Positions 45,525 through 55,022 are shown, numbered from the stretch's first letter. The stretch is 64,000 nt of DNA from Blautia massiliensis (ex Durand et al. 2017) (GCF_001487165.1 NZ_LN913006.1:2050096-2114095), one strand, 5' to 3'. Made by a program: numbers and translations. The notes: generated from the letters alone by a model not told the origin.

Positions 45525-47279
45525 CTACATTTTCCGGAAACGTTCATAGCGATGTTCCAGAAGCTTCTCCGGCTCTTCTTCGCCATATTTCTCAAGAAAA
45601 TCCGCAATTCCGTTTTCCAGATAACCTGCGATATCATTTATGTTCTCACGGCTTACAGGCTCTGCTTCCGGAATCACATGCTCGATCATCCCCATCTGGT
45701 AAAGGTCTGCAGCTGTGAGCTTCATCACTGCTGCTGCTTCCTTTGCCTTTTTGCTGTCTTTCCAGAGAATGGAGGCAAAGCCCTCCGGGGACAGGATGGA
45801 ATAAACGGAATGCTCCAGCATCCATACCTCATCTGCCACCGCCAAGGCAAGGGCACCTCCGCTTCCGCCTTCACCGATCACAACGGAAAGCACCGGCACT
45901 GTGAGACCTGCCAGTGTATAGAGATTTTTTGCAATGGCTTCACCCTGTCCACGTTCCTCTGCTTCCAGCCCGCAGAATGCGCCTGGTGTATCTACAAGGC
46001 AGATCACCGGACGGTGAAATTTCTCTGCCTGCTGCATCAGGCGCAGGGATTTCCAGTACCCCTCCGGAGATACCATTCCGAAATTCCGGGTAATGTTTTC
46101 CTTTGTACCCTCTCCTTTTTCCTGTGCAAGGACAGTTACCGGCTGTCCGTGGAAAAATGCCACACCACCGATCACTGCCGGATCATCCCCGCAGTGACGG
46201 TCTCCGTGAAATTCCATGAAATCGTCAAAAAGCGCTTCGATGTAGTCCTTTCCTGTAGGACGTGTTTTGGCTCTGGCAAGCTGAACATGTTCCCAGGGAG
46301 TGAAATCTCCGGATGGAACGAAGTCCGGCCAGATCCTATTATCTTCCTCAACAGTTTTCATCGATTCCTGATTGTCAGACTTGAACCCATTTTTAATGTC
46401 CGTATTATTGGACTGTACATTATTCAGGACTTTATCCTGATGTAATCTCAGAATATCCGCCAATACGATCCTCTGCTCCTCACGCTTTACGATCTTGTCC
46501 ACAAAGCCGTGTTCCAGAAGAAATTCCGCTCTCTGGAAGCCTTTGGGAAGCTTTTGCCCGATGGTCTGTTCGATCACTCTGGGACCTGCAAAACCGATCA
46601 GCGCTTTCGGCTCTGCCAGGATAATATCTCCCAGCATAGCAAAGCTTGCCGTCACGCCGCCTGTTGTCGGGTCTGTGAGGACCGGCACATAAAGAAGTCC
46701 AGCATCGCTGTGCTTCCGGATGGCCATACTGGTTTTTGCCATCTGCATCAGGGAAACCAGGCCCTCCTGCATTCTGGCACCGCCGGAACAGATATAGAGG
46801 ATTACCGGCAGCTTCTCCTCTGTGGCACGTTCAAAAGCCCGCGTGATCTTTTCCCCCACGACTTCTCCCATACTGGACATCATGAAACGACAGTCACAGA
46901 CACCAAGTGCCACAGGTGTCCCTTTTATAGTACACTTTCCGGTAACTACAGCCTCATCAAGCCCTGTCTTTTCACGAAGCCCCTGGAGCTTTTCTTCGTA
47001 GCCTCTGTACTGAAGGGGATTCTGTTCTTCCATGTGAGCATCCCACTCTACAAAACTCTTTCTATCTGCGATCAGTTTGATCCGACGGTAAGCGGGTACA
47101 TGGAAATAATTTCCGCAGTGGGGACAGATGTATTGATTCTGCTTTACCTCGTCTACAAAAACCGCCGCTTTGCAGGCGTTGCATTTACGCATCAGGTTAT
47201 CCGGCACCTCCGGAATGTTTTCCTGTTCTTCACCCCGGATATCCCTGACTGTTTTTTTGAACATGTGCTTAATTCTCAT
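45525..47279 (-). CDS. accDA: Fused acetyl-CoA carboxylase carboxyltransferase, AccD-AccA
   Basis: The beta subunit comes first (about residues 1-285), with its zinc knuckle MRKCNACK...ICPHCGNYF and crotonase-like core CSGGARMQEGLVSLMQMAKT. A Lys/Asn/Asp-rich linker (about 285-320) leads into the alpha subunit (WEHVQLARAKTRPTGKDYIE, FHGDRHCGDD, LVDTPGAFCGLEAEERGQGE). The two are separate genes in E. coli and streptococci. It transfers carboxyl from carboxybiotin to acetyl-CoA. The ATG lies within the end of accC (11-base overlap), 9 bases after GGGAG. Confidence 0.93.
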   Translation of the reverse strand: MRIKHMFKKTVRDIRGEEQENIPEVPDNLMRKCNACKAAVFVDEVKQNQYICPHCGNYFHVPAYRRIKLIADRKSFVEWDAHMEEQNPLQYRGYEEKLQGLREKTGLDEAVVTGKCTIKGTPVALGVCDCRFMMSSMGEVVGEKITRAFERATEEKLPVILYICSGGARMQEGLVSLMQMAKTSMAIRKHSDAGLLYVPVLTDPTTGGVTASFAMLGDIILAEPKALIGFAGPRVIEQTIGQKLPKGFQRAEFLLEHGFVDKIVKREEQRIVLADILRLHQDKVLNNVQSNNTDIKNGFKSDNQESMKTVEEDNRIWPDFVPSGDFTPWEHVQLARAKTRPTGKDYIEALFDDFMEFHGDRHCGDDPAVIGGVAFFHGQPVTVLAQEKGEGTKENITRNFGMVSPEGYWKSLRLMQQAEKFHRPVICLVDTPGAFCGLEAEERGQGEAIAKNLYTLAGLTVPVLSVVIGEGGSGGALALAVADEVWMLEHSVYSILSPEGFASILWKDSKKAKEAAAVMKLTAADLYQMGMIEHVIPEAEPVSRENINDIAGYLENGIADFLEKYGEEEPEKLLEHRYERFRKM

Positions 47280-48633
47280 TGATCTTCACTCCCGCAATGA
47301 TATGGCTGGCAAGAAAGCCAGTGTCAAAATTTCCGGACTGATAATCCTCATCTTTCAGGATTTCGTACTGATAGTCAATATTTGTATCGATTCCGTCAAT
47401 GATCACCTCACCAAGAGCACTCTGCATTTTTGCAATGGCTTCTTTCCGGTTACCTGCATGAACGATCAGCTTCGCAAGCATGGAATCATAATATGGCGGG
47501 ATCTTACAGCCGTTATACACACAGGTATCCACACGGATCCCGTTTCCTCCCGGAAAATGCGCTCCCTGGATAGTTCCCGGCGAAGGGCGGAAATTTTTCT
47601 GGGGATTTTCAGCATTGATCCTGCACTCAATGGCGTGTCCCTGGATCCGGACATCCTCCTGAGCGATCTCAAGAGGCATTCCGGAAGCGATCTTCAGCTG
47701 CTCCTTTACAAGATCGATACCTGTTACCCACTCTGTCACCGGATGCTCCACCTGGATCCTTGTATTCATTTCCATAAACCAGAATTTTCCATCCGGTTCC
47801 AGAAGAAATTCGATCGTTCCCGCATTTACATAACCGGCTGCTTTCGCCGCCGTCACCGCCGCATGCCCCATTTTTTCTCTTAATTCCGGAGAAACTGCAG
47901 CACTTGGAGATTCCTCGATCATCTTCTGATGATTTCTCTGGATGGAGCAGTCACGCTCTCCCAGATGGATCACATTTCCGAAGCTGTCTGCAAGGATCTG
48001 AAACTCAATATGTCTCGGATTTACCACGAAATGTTCAATATACATGGTACCGTCGCCAAAAGCGATCTCAGACTCTTTTCTGGCGGTTGCATAGGCTTCC
48101 GGAAATTCCTCCGGTGTGTTTGCCACACGCATGCCTTTTCCGCCACCGCCAAGAGCTGCCTTGATGATCACCGGATAACCGATTCTCTCAGCTTCCTTAA
48201 GACCGGTTTCAATATCCTCCACATCCCCTTCGCTGCCCGGAACTACCGGAACACCAGCTGCGATCATGGTGCTTCTTGCAATTTTTTTATTGCCCAGCAT
48301 ACGGATGACCTTTGATGGAGGACCCACAAATGTGATCCCGCATTTTTCACAGAGCTCCGCAAATCTGGCATTTTCAGAAAGAAAGCCAAATCCCGGATGA
48401 ATGGCATCCGCACCGGAAACCATGGTTGCACTGATGATCTGTTCCATATTCAGATAGCTCTGTGCAGATGGCCCCGGTCCGATACAGATTGCTTCGTCCG
48501 CCAGCTGTGTGTGAAGGCTTTCCTCATCTGCCTCAGAATAAACCGCCACTGTGGCAATTCCCATTTCTCTGCAGGCACGGATAATACGCACCGCGATCTC
48601 GCCTCTGTTGGCGATCAGTAACTTTCGAATCAT
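47269..48633 (-). CDS. accC: Biotin carboxylase subunit of acetyl-CoA carboxylase
   Basis: An ATP-grasp enzyme that carboxylates the biotin on AccB. Motifs are KLLIANRGEIAVRIIRACRE, the glycine loop KAALGGGGKGMRV and the active site EMNTRIQVEHPVTEW. It is full length (454 residues) and lies 9 bases downstream of fabZ. Confidence 0.97.
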   Translation of the reverse strand: MIRKLLIANRGEIAVRIIRACREMGIATVAVYSEADEESLHTQLADEAICIGPGPSAQSYLNMEQIISATMVSGADAIHPGFGFLSENARFAELCEKCGITFVGPPSKVIRMLGNKKIARSTMIAAGVPVVPGSEGDVEDIETGLKEAERIGYPVIIKAALGGGGKGMRVANTPEEFPEAYATARKESEIAFGDGTMYIEHFVVNPRHIEFQILADSFGNVIHLGERDCSIQRNHQKMIEESPSAAVSPELREKMGHAAVTAAKAAGYVNAGTIEFLLEPDGKFWFMEMNTRIQVEHPVTEWVTGIDLVKEQLKIASGMPLEIAQEDVRIQGHAIECRINAENPQKNFRPSPGTIQGAHFPGGNGIRVDTCVYNGCKIPPYYDSMLAKLIVHAGNRKEAIAKMQSALGEVIIDGIDTNIDYQYEILKDEDYQSGNFDTGFLASHIIAGVKINEN

Positions 48634-48642
48634 ACAATCACC

Positions 48643-49071
48643 TTACCCGATCATAAATGTAAGCTCAGCCTCTACGGCAACCTCGCCATCCACAGATGCC
48701 ACTGCAGAACCAATGCCTACAGGACCCTTTCTGCGGATGATCTTTGTTTCAAGACGGAGCTTGTCTCCCGGAGCTACCTTTCTGCGGAATTTACACTTGT
48801 TGATGCCTCCGAAATAAGCGGTTTTTCCCTTCATGTCCTCCAGGGAAAGAATGGCTACCGCACCCACCTGTGCCAGCGCTTCTACCATCAGAACACCCGG
48901 CATTACCGGCTCCTGGGGAAAATGTCCCCGAAAAAAATCCTCGCGGAAGGTCACACATTTATATCCGACAGCAAATTCACCCGGCTCATAATCTTCAATA
49001 TAGTCCACAAGCAGAAACGGATGTCTGTGTGGAATGATCTCCTCGATCTGTTTTACATCAAGATGCTTCAT
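48643..49071 (-). CDS. fabZ: 3-hydroxyacyl-ACP dehydratase
   Basis: A hot-dog fold dehydratase of FASII. The catalytic His is in [13 protein letters not shown] and the catalytic Glu in [15 protein letters not shown]. It has 142 residues and is complete. It has no FabM or FabN neighbour, so the source of unsaturated fatty acids is not explained by this operon. Confidence 0.96.
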   Translation of the reverse strand: MKHLDVKQIEEIIPHRHPFLLVDYIEDYEPGEFAVGYKCVTFREDFFRGHFPQEPVMPGVLMVEALAQVGAVAILSLEDMKGKTAYFGGINKCKFRRKVAPGDKLRLETKIIRRKGPVGIGSAVASVDGEVAVEAELTFMIG

Positions 49072-49128
49072 TCTCTATCCTCCTGAAACAATAATTTTTC
49101 TTATTCTCTGATTCTGATCTGAAGGTAC

Positions 49129-49710
49129 TTATCGGATACGGAAAAGCTTCTGACCGTATTCTACCGGCTGTCCGTTCTCCACATAGATCTCTGCGATCTC
49201 GCCGTCAAAATCACTTTCGATCTCATTCATCAGCTTCATAGCTTCCACGATTGCAAGAACCTGTCCTTTTTTTACCTTGTCTCCCACCTGAACGTAAGGC
49301 GGAAGATCCTGGGACGGTGCAGCATAGAAGGTTCCTACCAGCGGAGATGTTACCAGGCTGCCTGTCTGATCTTCCCCGCTCTGTGGTACGGTTTCCGACT
49401 GCTCAGTACCTTTCACTCCCTGTGCTTCTGCCACAGTTTTTCCTGTCACTGTCACTGCCATTTCATCTGTTGAAGCCGGTACCACAGGATCTTTGCCTGC
49501 CACCGGTGCTGTATTCACTGCCCTGCGGACTTTTCCACCGGTCATTCCTACTGCCGGAATGTTTTCCACAGTTTCTCCCATAACCCCCTGGATGATCTGT
49601 GGCTTTCCATGCTCCATACTTAAGGTCAGATCTGCTGTCTCATATGTAAAGGCAGTAAGCTCTGATGCAGATACGTGATCGATCAGTTCAAGAATCTGGT
49701 TAAATTCCAT
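49129..49710 (-). CDS. accB: Biotin carboxyl carrier protein
   Basis: The biotin attachment motif VEAMKLMNEIESD is at the C-terminal domain, after a Pro/Val/Thr/Ser linker that is long for the family (about residues 60-115). It is modified by BirA, encoded at 14.9-15.9 kb. I start at 49710 (MEFNQILELI) because GGAGG lies 9 bases upstream. It begins 4 bases after fabF. Confidence 0.95.
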   Translation of the reverse strand: MEFNQILELIDHVSASELTAFTYETADLTLSMEHGKPQIIQGVMGETVENIPAVGMTGGKVRRAVNTAPVAGKDPVVPASTDEMAVTVTGKTVAEAQGVKGTEQSETVPQSGEDQTGSLVTSPLVGTFYAAPSQDLPPYVQVGDKVKKGQVLAIVEAMKLMNEIESDFDGEIAEIYVENGQPVEYGQKLFRIR

Positions 49711-49714
49711 AGCT

Positions 49715-50956
49715 TCAGTCCTCCTCATACTTCTTTACAAGCAATGTTCCGTTGTGTCCTCCAAATCCAAGGGAATTGCTCATTGCATAACGAACTTCCT
49801 GTTTTGCCGGAGCGCCGATCATATAGTTCAGATCAAGCTCCTCCTCTGTTTCTGTTGTTCCCACTGTCTGATGGATAAATCCGTCCAAAATGGATTTTAC
49901 GCATACGATAAACTCAACAGCTCCTGCTGCGCCAAGAAGATGGCCCACCATGGATTTTGTGGAATTGATCTTTACATCCTTGGCAGCGTCCTTAAACGCA
50001 AGCTTGATAGCTCTTGTTTCAAACAGGTCATTGTGATGTGTTCCGGTTCCGTGTGCATTGATATAATCTACCTGCGCCGGTGCAACACCTGCTTCCTTCA
50101 TGGCATTTTCCATAGCACGTGCGGCGCCGCTTCCGTCCTCGGCCGGAGATGTGATATGGAAAGCATCTGCAGTTGCACCGTATCCCACAACCTCTGCCAG
50201 GATATTGGCATTTCTCTTTTTGGCATGCTCAAGCTCTTCCAGAACAACCACACCTGCACCCTCGCCCATAACAAAACCGCCTCTGTCTTTATCAAACGGA
50301 ATGGATGCACGCAGCGGATCCTCACTTGTGCTCAGTGCAGTAAGGCTTGCAAAGCCTGCGATACCGATAGGGCAAACAGCTCCCTCTGTACCACCGGCAA
50401 GCATTACATCTGCATCACCATACTGAATGGCACGGAAAGCATCTCCGATACAATGTGTTCCTGTCGCACATGCCGTTACCACGTTGGTGCATTTTCCTTT
50501 TGCGCCGGTAGCGATAGAAACATTTCCGGCTGCCATATTTGTGATCATCTTCGGAACAAGAAGCGGATCCACTCTTGAAGGACCTTTTTCCATAAGCTTC
50601 TTCTCATTGGTCTCGGTAGCCTGAAGACTTCCCACACCGGAGCCGATGATAACGCCTACCATGTACGGATCTTCCTCTTCCATCTTAAGCCCGGAATTTT
50701 CCACTGCTTCCAGTGCAGCTGCTACCGCATACTGGGAAAAAGGCTCCATTCTTCTTGCAGTTCTCGGATCCATGCGATCCTTTGCCACAAAATCTTTAAG
50801 CTCTGCTGCCAGTGTTGCCTTGTATCCGGTCGTATCAAAACGGGTGATCGGTCCGATCCCCACCTTTCCTTCTTTTACTCCGTTCCAGAAACTTTCCACA
50901 TCATTTCCGATCGGTGTTACTGCTCCAAGTCCTGTTACTACTACTCGTCTTTTCAT
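49715..50956 (-). CDS. fabF: 3-oxoacyl-ACP synthase II
   Basis: A condensing enzyme with catalytic Cys in VVTACATGTHC and His in NAHGTGTHHND and MVGHLLGAAGA. The length is 413 residues. I use the ATG at 50956, 8 bases after AGGAGG; a TTG one codon earlier is the other option. Confidence 0.96.
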   Translation of the reverse strand: MKRRVVVTGLGAVTPIGNDVESFWNGVKEGKVGIGPITRFDTTGYKATLAAELKDFVAKDRMDPRTARRMEPFSQYAVAAALEAVENSGLKMEEEDPYMVGVIIGSGVGSLQATETNEKKLMEKGPSRVDPLLVPKMITNMAAGNVSIATGAKGKCTNVVTACATGTHCIGDAFRAIQYGDADVMLAGGTEGAVCPIGIAGFASLTALSTSEDPLRASIPFDKDRGGFVMGEGAGVVVLEELEHAKKRNANILAEVVGYGATADAFHITSPAEDGSGAARAMENAMKEAGVAPAQVDYINAHGTGTHHNDLFETRAIKLAFKDAAKDVKINSTKSMVGHLLGAAGAVEFIVCVKSILDGFIHQTVGTTETEEELDLNYMIGAPAKQEVRYAMSNSLGFGGHNGTLLVKKYEED

Positions 50957-50988
50957 CAATCTATCCTCCTGACTCCGGGGAGCCTTCT

Positions 50989-51729
50989 TTACATTGCCAT
51001 TCCGCCGTCTACGCGAAGTACCTGTCCTGTGATGTAACGTGCACCGTCTGATGCCAGAAATGCAGCTGCCTTTGCCACGTCTTCTGTTGTTCCCATGCTT
51101 CCCATGGGGATAGATGCCGCAATATTTTCTTTTACTTTGTCAGAAAGCACGTCCGTCATGTCTGTTTTGATAAATCCCGGTGCAATGGCGTTGACCGTGA
51201 TCCCTCTGGATGCCAGCTCCTTTGCAGCGGATTTTGTAAGACCGATGATCCCGGCTTTGGATGCCGCATAATTGGCCTGTCCAGCATTTCCACGAAGGCC
51301 TACCACCGATGAAAGGCTGATGATCCGGCCGCTTCTCTGCTTCAGCATCATTCTGGACACATGACGGATGCAGTTGAAGGTTCCTTTCAGATTGATGTCA
51401 ACAACTCTGGAAAAATCTTCCTCACTCATTTTCATGAGAAGTCCGTCCTTCGTAACTCCGGCATTATTTACCAGGATATCAACACGTCCGTATTTCTCTG
51501 CAACAGCTTTGAAAAAAGCTTCACATGCATCAAAATCTGCCACATTGCACTGCAGGATATCTGCCTGGCCGCCGGCTGCCTCGATCTCTGCTTTTGTTTC
51601 CCGGGCTTTTTCTTCTGAGCCGTTATAATTGATCACTACAAGGTTTCCTGCTTTTGCAAGCTCCAGGGCGATGGCTTTCCCGATCCCACGTGCACCGCCT
51701 GTTACAACTGCGATTTTTTTCTCTGACAT
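50989..51729 (-). CDS. fabG: 3-oxoacyl-ACP reductase
   Basis: A short-chain dehydrogenase: TGGARGIGKAIA for NADPH, NNAGVTKDGLLMKM, and the catalytic Ser...Tyr-x3-Lys in SLSSVVGLRGNAGQANYAAS. It has 246 residues. A 115-base gap separates it from fabD and contains an imperfect GCGG hairpin (51749-51771). Confidence 0.95.
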   Translation of the reverse strand: MSEKKIAVVTGGARGIGKAIALELAKAGNLVVINYNGSEEKARETKAEIEAAGGQADILQCNVADFDACEAFFKAVAEKYGRVDILVNNAGVTKDGLLMKMSEEDFSRVVDINLKGTFNCIRHVSRMMLKQRSGRIISLSSVVGLRGNAGQANYAASKAGIIGLTKSAAKELASRGITVNAIAPGFIKTDMTDVLSDKVKENIAASIPMGSMGTTEDVAKAAAFLASDGARYITGQVLRVDGGMAM

Positions 51730-51748
51730 ATGAATTCCTTTCTGATGT

Positions 51749-51771
51749 TATGCGGTCATCCGTGATCCGCA
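51749..51771 (-). repeat. Imperfect ATGCGG/CCGCAT hairpin in the fabD-fabG gap
   Basis: ATGCGG-TCA and TGA-T-CCGCAT pair with one bulge. It is a relative of the other GCGGAT hairpins in the window and may stabilise or attenuate the message. Confidence 0.4.
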
Positions 51772-51844
51772 TTTGTTACCTGGCATTTCTGTCTGCTGCA
51801 CTATGCCTGCTTTATTTTTGATTCTTTATCTTTTTTTCCAATAT

Positions 51845-52765
51845 TTATACCAGTTCCTGGCAGACCTTCTCTGCATCTTCTACGGTCTGGATGTTATATA
51901 CTTTTACATTTCTGTCGATCTTTCTCATAAATCCGGCAAGGGTTCTTCCCGGTCCGATCTCAATAAATGTATCTACTCCCTGACGGATCATATTTTCCAC
52001 ACTCTGCTGCCAACGCACGGAAGAAGAAATCTGTTTTTCCAGAAGTGCTTTTGTTTCCGCCGGATCTTCCACATACTCTGCGGTCACGTTTGTCACATAC
52101 GGGATTTTAAGTTCATGAAGTGTGACACCCTCCAGAACCTTTCCCAGTTCTTTTCCTGCAGTGGCAAGCATTGCGGAGTGGAACGGTCCGCTGACATTTA
52201 ACGGGATCACTCTTCTTCCTCCGGCTGCCTTCAGCTTTTCAGAGGCTTCCGCAACTGCCTCCGCAAGGCCTGTGATCACGATCTGGCCGGGACAGTTGTA
52301 GTTTGCAATGCTTACATCTGCAATGTCTGCAAGCACTTCCTCGATCTTCTCTGTCTCCATTCCCATAACTGCTGCCATGCTTCCCTTACCTGCCGGAACT
52401 GCCTGCTCCATAAGGATTCCCCTTTTTCTCACGGTAGTAACAGCATCCTTCAGCTCCATGCCGCCGGCAGCTTCAATAGCGCAGTACTCGCCAAGGCTTA
52501 ATCCTGCAGTTACATCTGGATGAAGTCCCATCTCCTCTACCACCTTCTCCATGGCAAGACAGGTAGTGACCAGTGCAGCCTGTGTATATTCAGTCAGGTC
52601 AAGCCTGTCATTTTCTTCAAAGCAAAGTGCTTTCATATCCAGATCCAGCCACTCACCGGCAGAGGCGAAAACATCCTTTGCTGTATCGTATTTCTCATAA
52701 AAATCTTTTCCCATTCCGGCCTTCTGTGCACCCTGGCCCGGAAAGATGAATGCTGTTTTTCCCAT
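51845..52765 (-). CDS. fabD: Malonyl-CoA:ACP transacylase
   Basis: FIFPGQGAQKAGMG at the N-terminus, the active-site Ser in AGLSLGEYCAIEAAG (Leu where E. coli has His before the Ser) and the catalytic His in VSGPFHSAM. It has 306 residues. It begins 3 bases after fabK and uses GGAGG. Confidence 0.95.
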   Translation of the reverse strand: MGKTAFIFPGQGAQKAGMGKDFYEKYDTAKDVFASAGEWLDLDMKALCFEENDRLDLTEYTQAALVTTCLAMEKVVEEMGLHPDVTAGLSLGEYCAIEAAGGMELKDAVTTVRKRGILMEQAVPAGKGSMAAVMGMETEKIEEVLADIADVSIANYNCPGQIVITGLAEAVAEASEKLKAAGGRRVIPLNVSGPFHSAMLATAGKELGKVLEGVTLHELKIPYVTNVTAEYVEDPAETKALLEKQISSSVRWQQSVENMIRQGVDTFIEIGPGRTLAGFMRKIDRNVKVYNIQTVEDAEKVCQELV

Positions 52766-52768
52766 TTA

Positions 52769-53713
52769 TTATTCCTCCACAAGAAAACTGTTTTTCTTTA
52801 CAGTCTCTTTTGTCTCTCTGATCAGTCTTGCCATCAGCTCCTTACAGGTCGGTACATCCTTTACCATACCTGCGATCTGTCCGGACATAACGCTTCCGGT
52901 TTTTACATCGCCGTCAACAACAGCCTTCCTGAGGCCACCAAGTGTCAGCATTTCCAGTTCTTCAAAGGATGCACCTGCAGCTTCTTTCTCCAGATATTCC
53001 TTTGTCATAGGGTTTCTTAAGGTACGGACTGGATGACCTGTGGTACGGCCGGTTACTCTTGTGTCGATATCCCTAGCTTTCAGAAGGAATTGTTTGTAAT
53101 TCTCATGTACGTGACATTCCTCTGTTGCCACAAATCGGGTTCCCATCTGTACGGCTTCTGCACCCAGCATGAAGGCTGCCGCGATCCCACGACCGTCTGC
53201 AATTCCACCTGCTGCAATTACCGGGATCTTTACTGCATCCACGACCTGCGGTACCAGCGCCATAGTGGTTGTCTCACCGATATGTCCGCCAGACTCGGTT
53301 CCCTCTGCTACCACTGCATCTGCGCCACAGCGCTCCATTCTTCTTGCAAGAGCTACAGATGCAACAACCGGGATCACCTTTACTCCGGCTGCTTTCCATG
53401 CTTCCATGTATTTTTCCGGGCTTCCGGCGCCGGTTGTTACTACCTTGATCCCTTCTTCTACTACGATCTTCGCAACCTCATCGGCACTTGGACTCATCAG
53501 CATGATGTTTACACCAAAAGTCTTATCTGTCAGTTTTTTCGCCTCACGGATCTGCTCACGCACCCACTCTGCCGGTGCGTTTGCCGCTGCGATCAGTCCC
53601 AGGCCGCCTGCCTCGGATACTGCTGCCGCAATGTGATGATCTGCCACCCAGGCCATACCGCCCTGGATGATGGGATATTCAATACCAAGTAATTCTGTAA
53701 CTCTTGTTTTCAT
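52769..53713 (-). CDS. fabK: Enoyl-ACP reductase II (flavoprotein)
   Basis: An FMN TIM-barrel reductase of the FabK/nitronate monooxygenase family: YPIIQGGMAWVADHHIAAAV, GVNIMLMSPSADE, EGTESGGHIGETTTM and GGIADGRGIAAAFMLGAEAV. The fatty-acid operon context supports FabK over nitronate monooxygenase. FabK enzymes are insensitive to triclosan. No fabI is present. Confidence 0.92.
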   Translation of the reverse strand: MKTRVTELLGIEYPIIQGGMAWVADHHIAAAVSEAGGLGLIAAANAPAEWVREQIREAKKLTDKTFGVNIMLMSPSADEVAKIVVEEGIKVVTTGAGSPEKYMEAWKAAGVKVIPVVASVALARRMERCGADAVVAEGTESGGHIGETTTMALVPQVVDAVKIPVIAAGGIADGRGIAAAFMLGAEAVQMGTRFVATEECHVHENYKQFLLKARDIDTRVTGRTTGHPVRTLRNPMTKEYLEKEAAGASFEELEMLTLGGLRKAVVDGDVKTGSVMSGQIAGMVKDVPTCKELMARLIRETKETVKKNSFLVEE

Positions 53714-53735
53714 CTTTTACCTCCGGAAAATTAAA

Positions 53736-53795
53736 TCAAGCGGATAAAAGCATCCGCGGTTTATTTGGATCAAGCGGATAAAAACATCCGCATTC
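53736..53795 (-). repeat. Tandem pair of GCGGAT hairpins in the fabH-fabK gap
   Basis: Two copies of ATCAAGCGGATAAAA-x-CATCCGC, 34 bases apart, occupy the place where acpP usually lies. Each forms a 6-bp GCGGAT/ATCCGC stem. The right copy is flanked by GGATCAAG and ATTCAC. The gap (53714-53834) is too short for acpP and holds no other gene. Confidence 0.75.
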
Positions 53796-53834
53796 ACTAC
53801 ATAGCCTTATTTTAACAATTCATTAACAGGGGCT

Positions 53835-54800
53835 TTAATACTCGATCAGGCTTGCTCCGTACGTCAGTCCGCCGCCGAAGCCTGCAAGGACCATTCTGTC
53901 ACCCCGCTGCAGTTTTCCACTTTTTTTCATCTCATCCAGGAGGATAAGAAGACTTGCGGAAGAAGTATTGCCGTATCTGTCCATATTCATAGGGAACTTG
54001 GAAATGTCTTCGCCCAGCCGCCTTGCTGCGGAACGGATGATCCGCTCATTTGCCTGGTGGAGAAGATAATAACTGATATCTTCACAGGAAACCTGCTCTC
54101 GGGAAAGAAGCTCCTTCACAGCCTCCGGTACCTTGCTCACGGCAAAGCTGAACACTTCCTTTCCGTTCATCTGTATGTAAGTTTCCTTTGCCTTCGGATC
54201 ATTTTCATAACGGATCTGATTTCTGCTCTGTAAGGTAAGTGCACCGCCTTTTTTTCCAATGGAATGGGTTACCTGTGCATAGCTTCCACCCTCTTCTGCT
54301 CTCAGCACGACTGCTCCCGCACCATCCCCGAAAAGAATGCAGGTGCCACGATCTGTCCAGTCCGTTAAACCGGATAGTTTTTCCGCTCCGATCACAAGGG
54401 CATTCCTATATATTCCCTGGGCCAGGTATGCCTGCGCAGTGTTCAGTGCCAGAAGAGATCCTGTGCAGGCGCCGTTCAGATCAAAGCAGGTAGCCTTTTC
54501 CGCTCCGAGCCGCTCCTGCACCCCACATGCCACACAGGGCATGATCTCTGTTGGAGAAATGGTTGCCACAAGGATCAGATCGATTTCTTCTGCCTTCATT
54601 TCTGCGTCTTCCAGAGCTTTTAATGCTGCCCCCGCTGCCATCGTCACAGTATCTTCGTCCTCTTTTGCAATATGTCTCTGTACCACACCGGTTCTTTCCC
54701 GAATCCACTGATCACTGGTTTCCACCATCTTTGCCAGATCGTTGTTATCCCACACTCTGTCCGGTGCCCACGAACCGGTTCCACATATTTTACCTGTCAT
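53835..54800 (-). CDS. fabH: 3-oxoacyl-ACP synthase III
   Basis: This enzyme starts fatty-acid synthesis from acyl-CoA and malonyl-ACP. The active site is Cys in LNGACTGSLLAL, His in LLHQANERII and Asn in RYGNTSSAS. It has 321 residues. I prefer the ATG at 54800 behind GGAG; an ATG at 54812 has only a weak site. First gene of the FASII operon. Confidence 0.95.
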   Translation of the reverse strand: MTGKICGTGSWAPDRVWDNNDLAKMVETSDQWIRERTGVVQRHIAKEDEDTVTMAAGAALKALEDAEMKAEEIDLILVATISPTEIMPCVACGVQERLGAEKATCFDLNGACTGSLLALNTAQAYLAQGIYRNALVIGAEKLSGLTDWTDRGTCILFGDGAGAVVLRAEEGGSYAQVTHSIGKKGGALTLQSRNQIRYENDPKAKETYIQMNGKEVFSFAVSKVPEAVKELLSREQVSCEDISYYLLHQANERIIRSAARRLGEDISKFPMNMDRYGNTSSASLLILLDEMKKSGKLQRGDRMVLAGFGGGLTYGASLIEY

Positions 54801-54881
54801 ATTTTTCTCCATGATATCTGTCTTAAATCAGTCTGTATAAATCTGTACTGCTGTTCTCTGAATTATCTTTTATCTTAAAAT

Positions 54882-54923
54882 ATTTTGATTATCAAATTAT
54901 ATCATCATAAAAGTATTTGTCAA
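54882..54923 (-). promoter_or_regulatory. FabT operator and promoter of the fatty-acid operon
   Basis: On the minus strand a consensus TTGACA (54918-54923) and TATAAT (54896-54901) are separated by 16 bases. The 17-base sequence ATTTTGATTATCAAATT (54882-54898) overlaps the -10 and covers the start of transcription. It matches the streptococcal FabT consensus ANTTTGATTATCAAATT at every defined position. Repression by the fabT product encoded at the operon's end is the natural reading. Confidence 0.88.
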
Positions 54924-54946
54924 GAAGGAATTTTTGAGCATCCTTT

Positions 54947-55022
54947 TATGAAAAAAATAACAGCTGCCCCAGGCGTGGAGTATTGGTCTCTCCTCTGTCC
55001 TGTGACAGCTGTCTTATTTTTT
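54947..55022 (-). terminator. Terminator of the DUF1294 gene
   Basis: AACAGCTG and CAGCTGT arms about 45 bases apart are followed on the minus strand by a run of seven T, upstream of the fabH promoter. Confidence 0.6.

Noticed and set aside
53736-53795. CRISPR-like repeats
   Set aside because: Only two copies, each a short hairpin, with no spacer series and no cas gene in the window.
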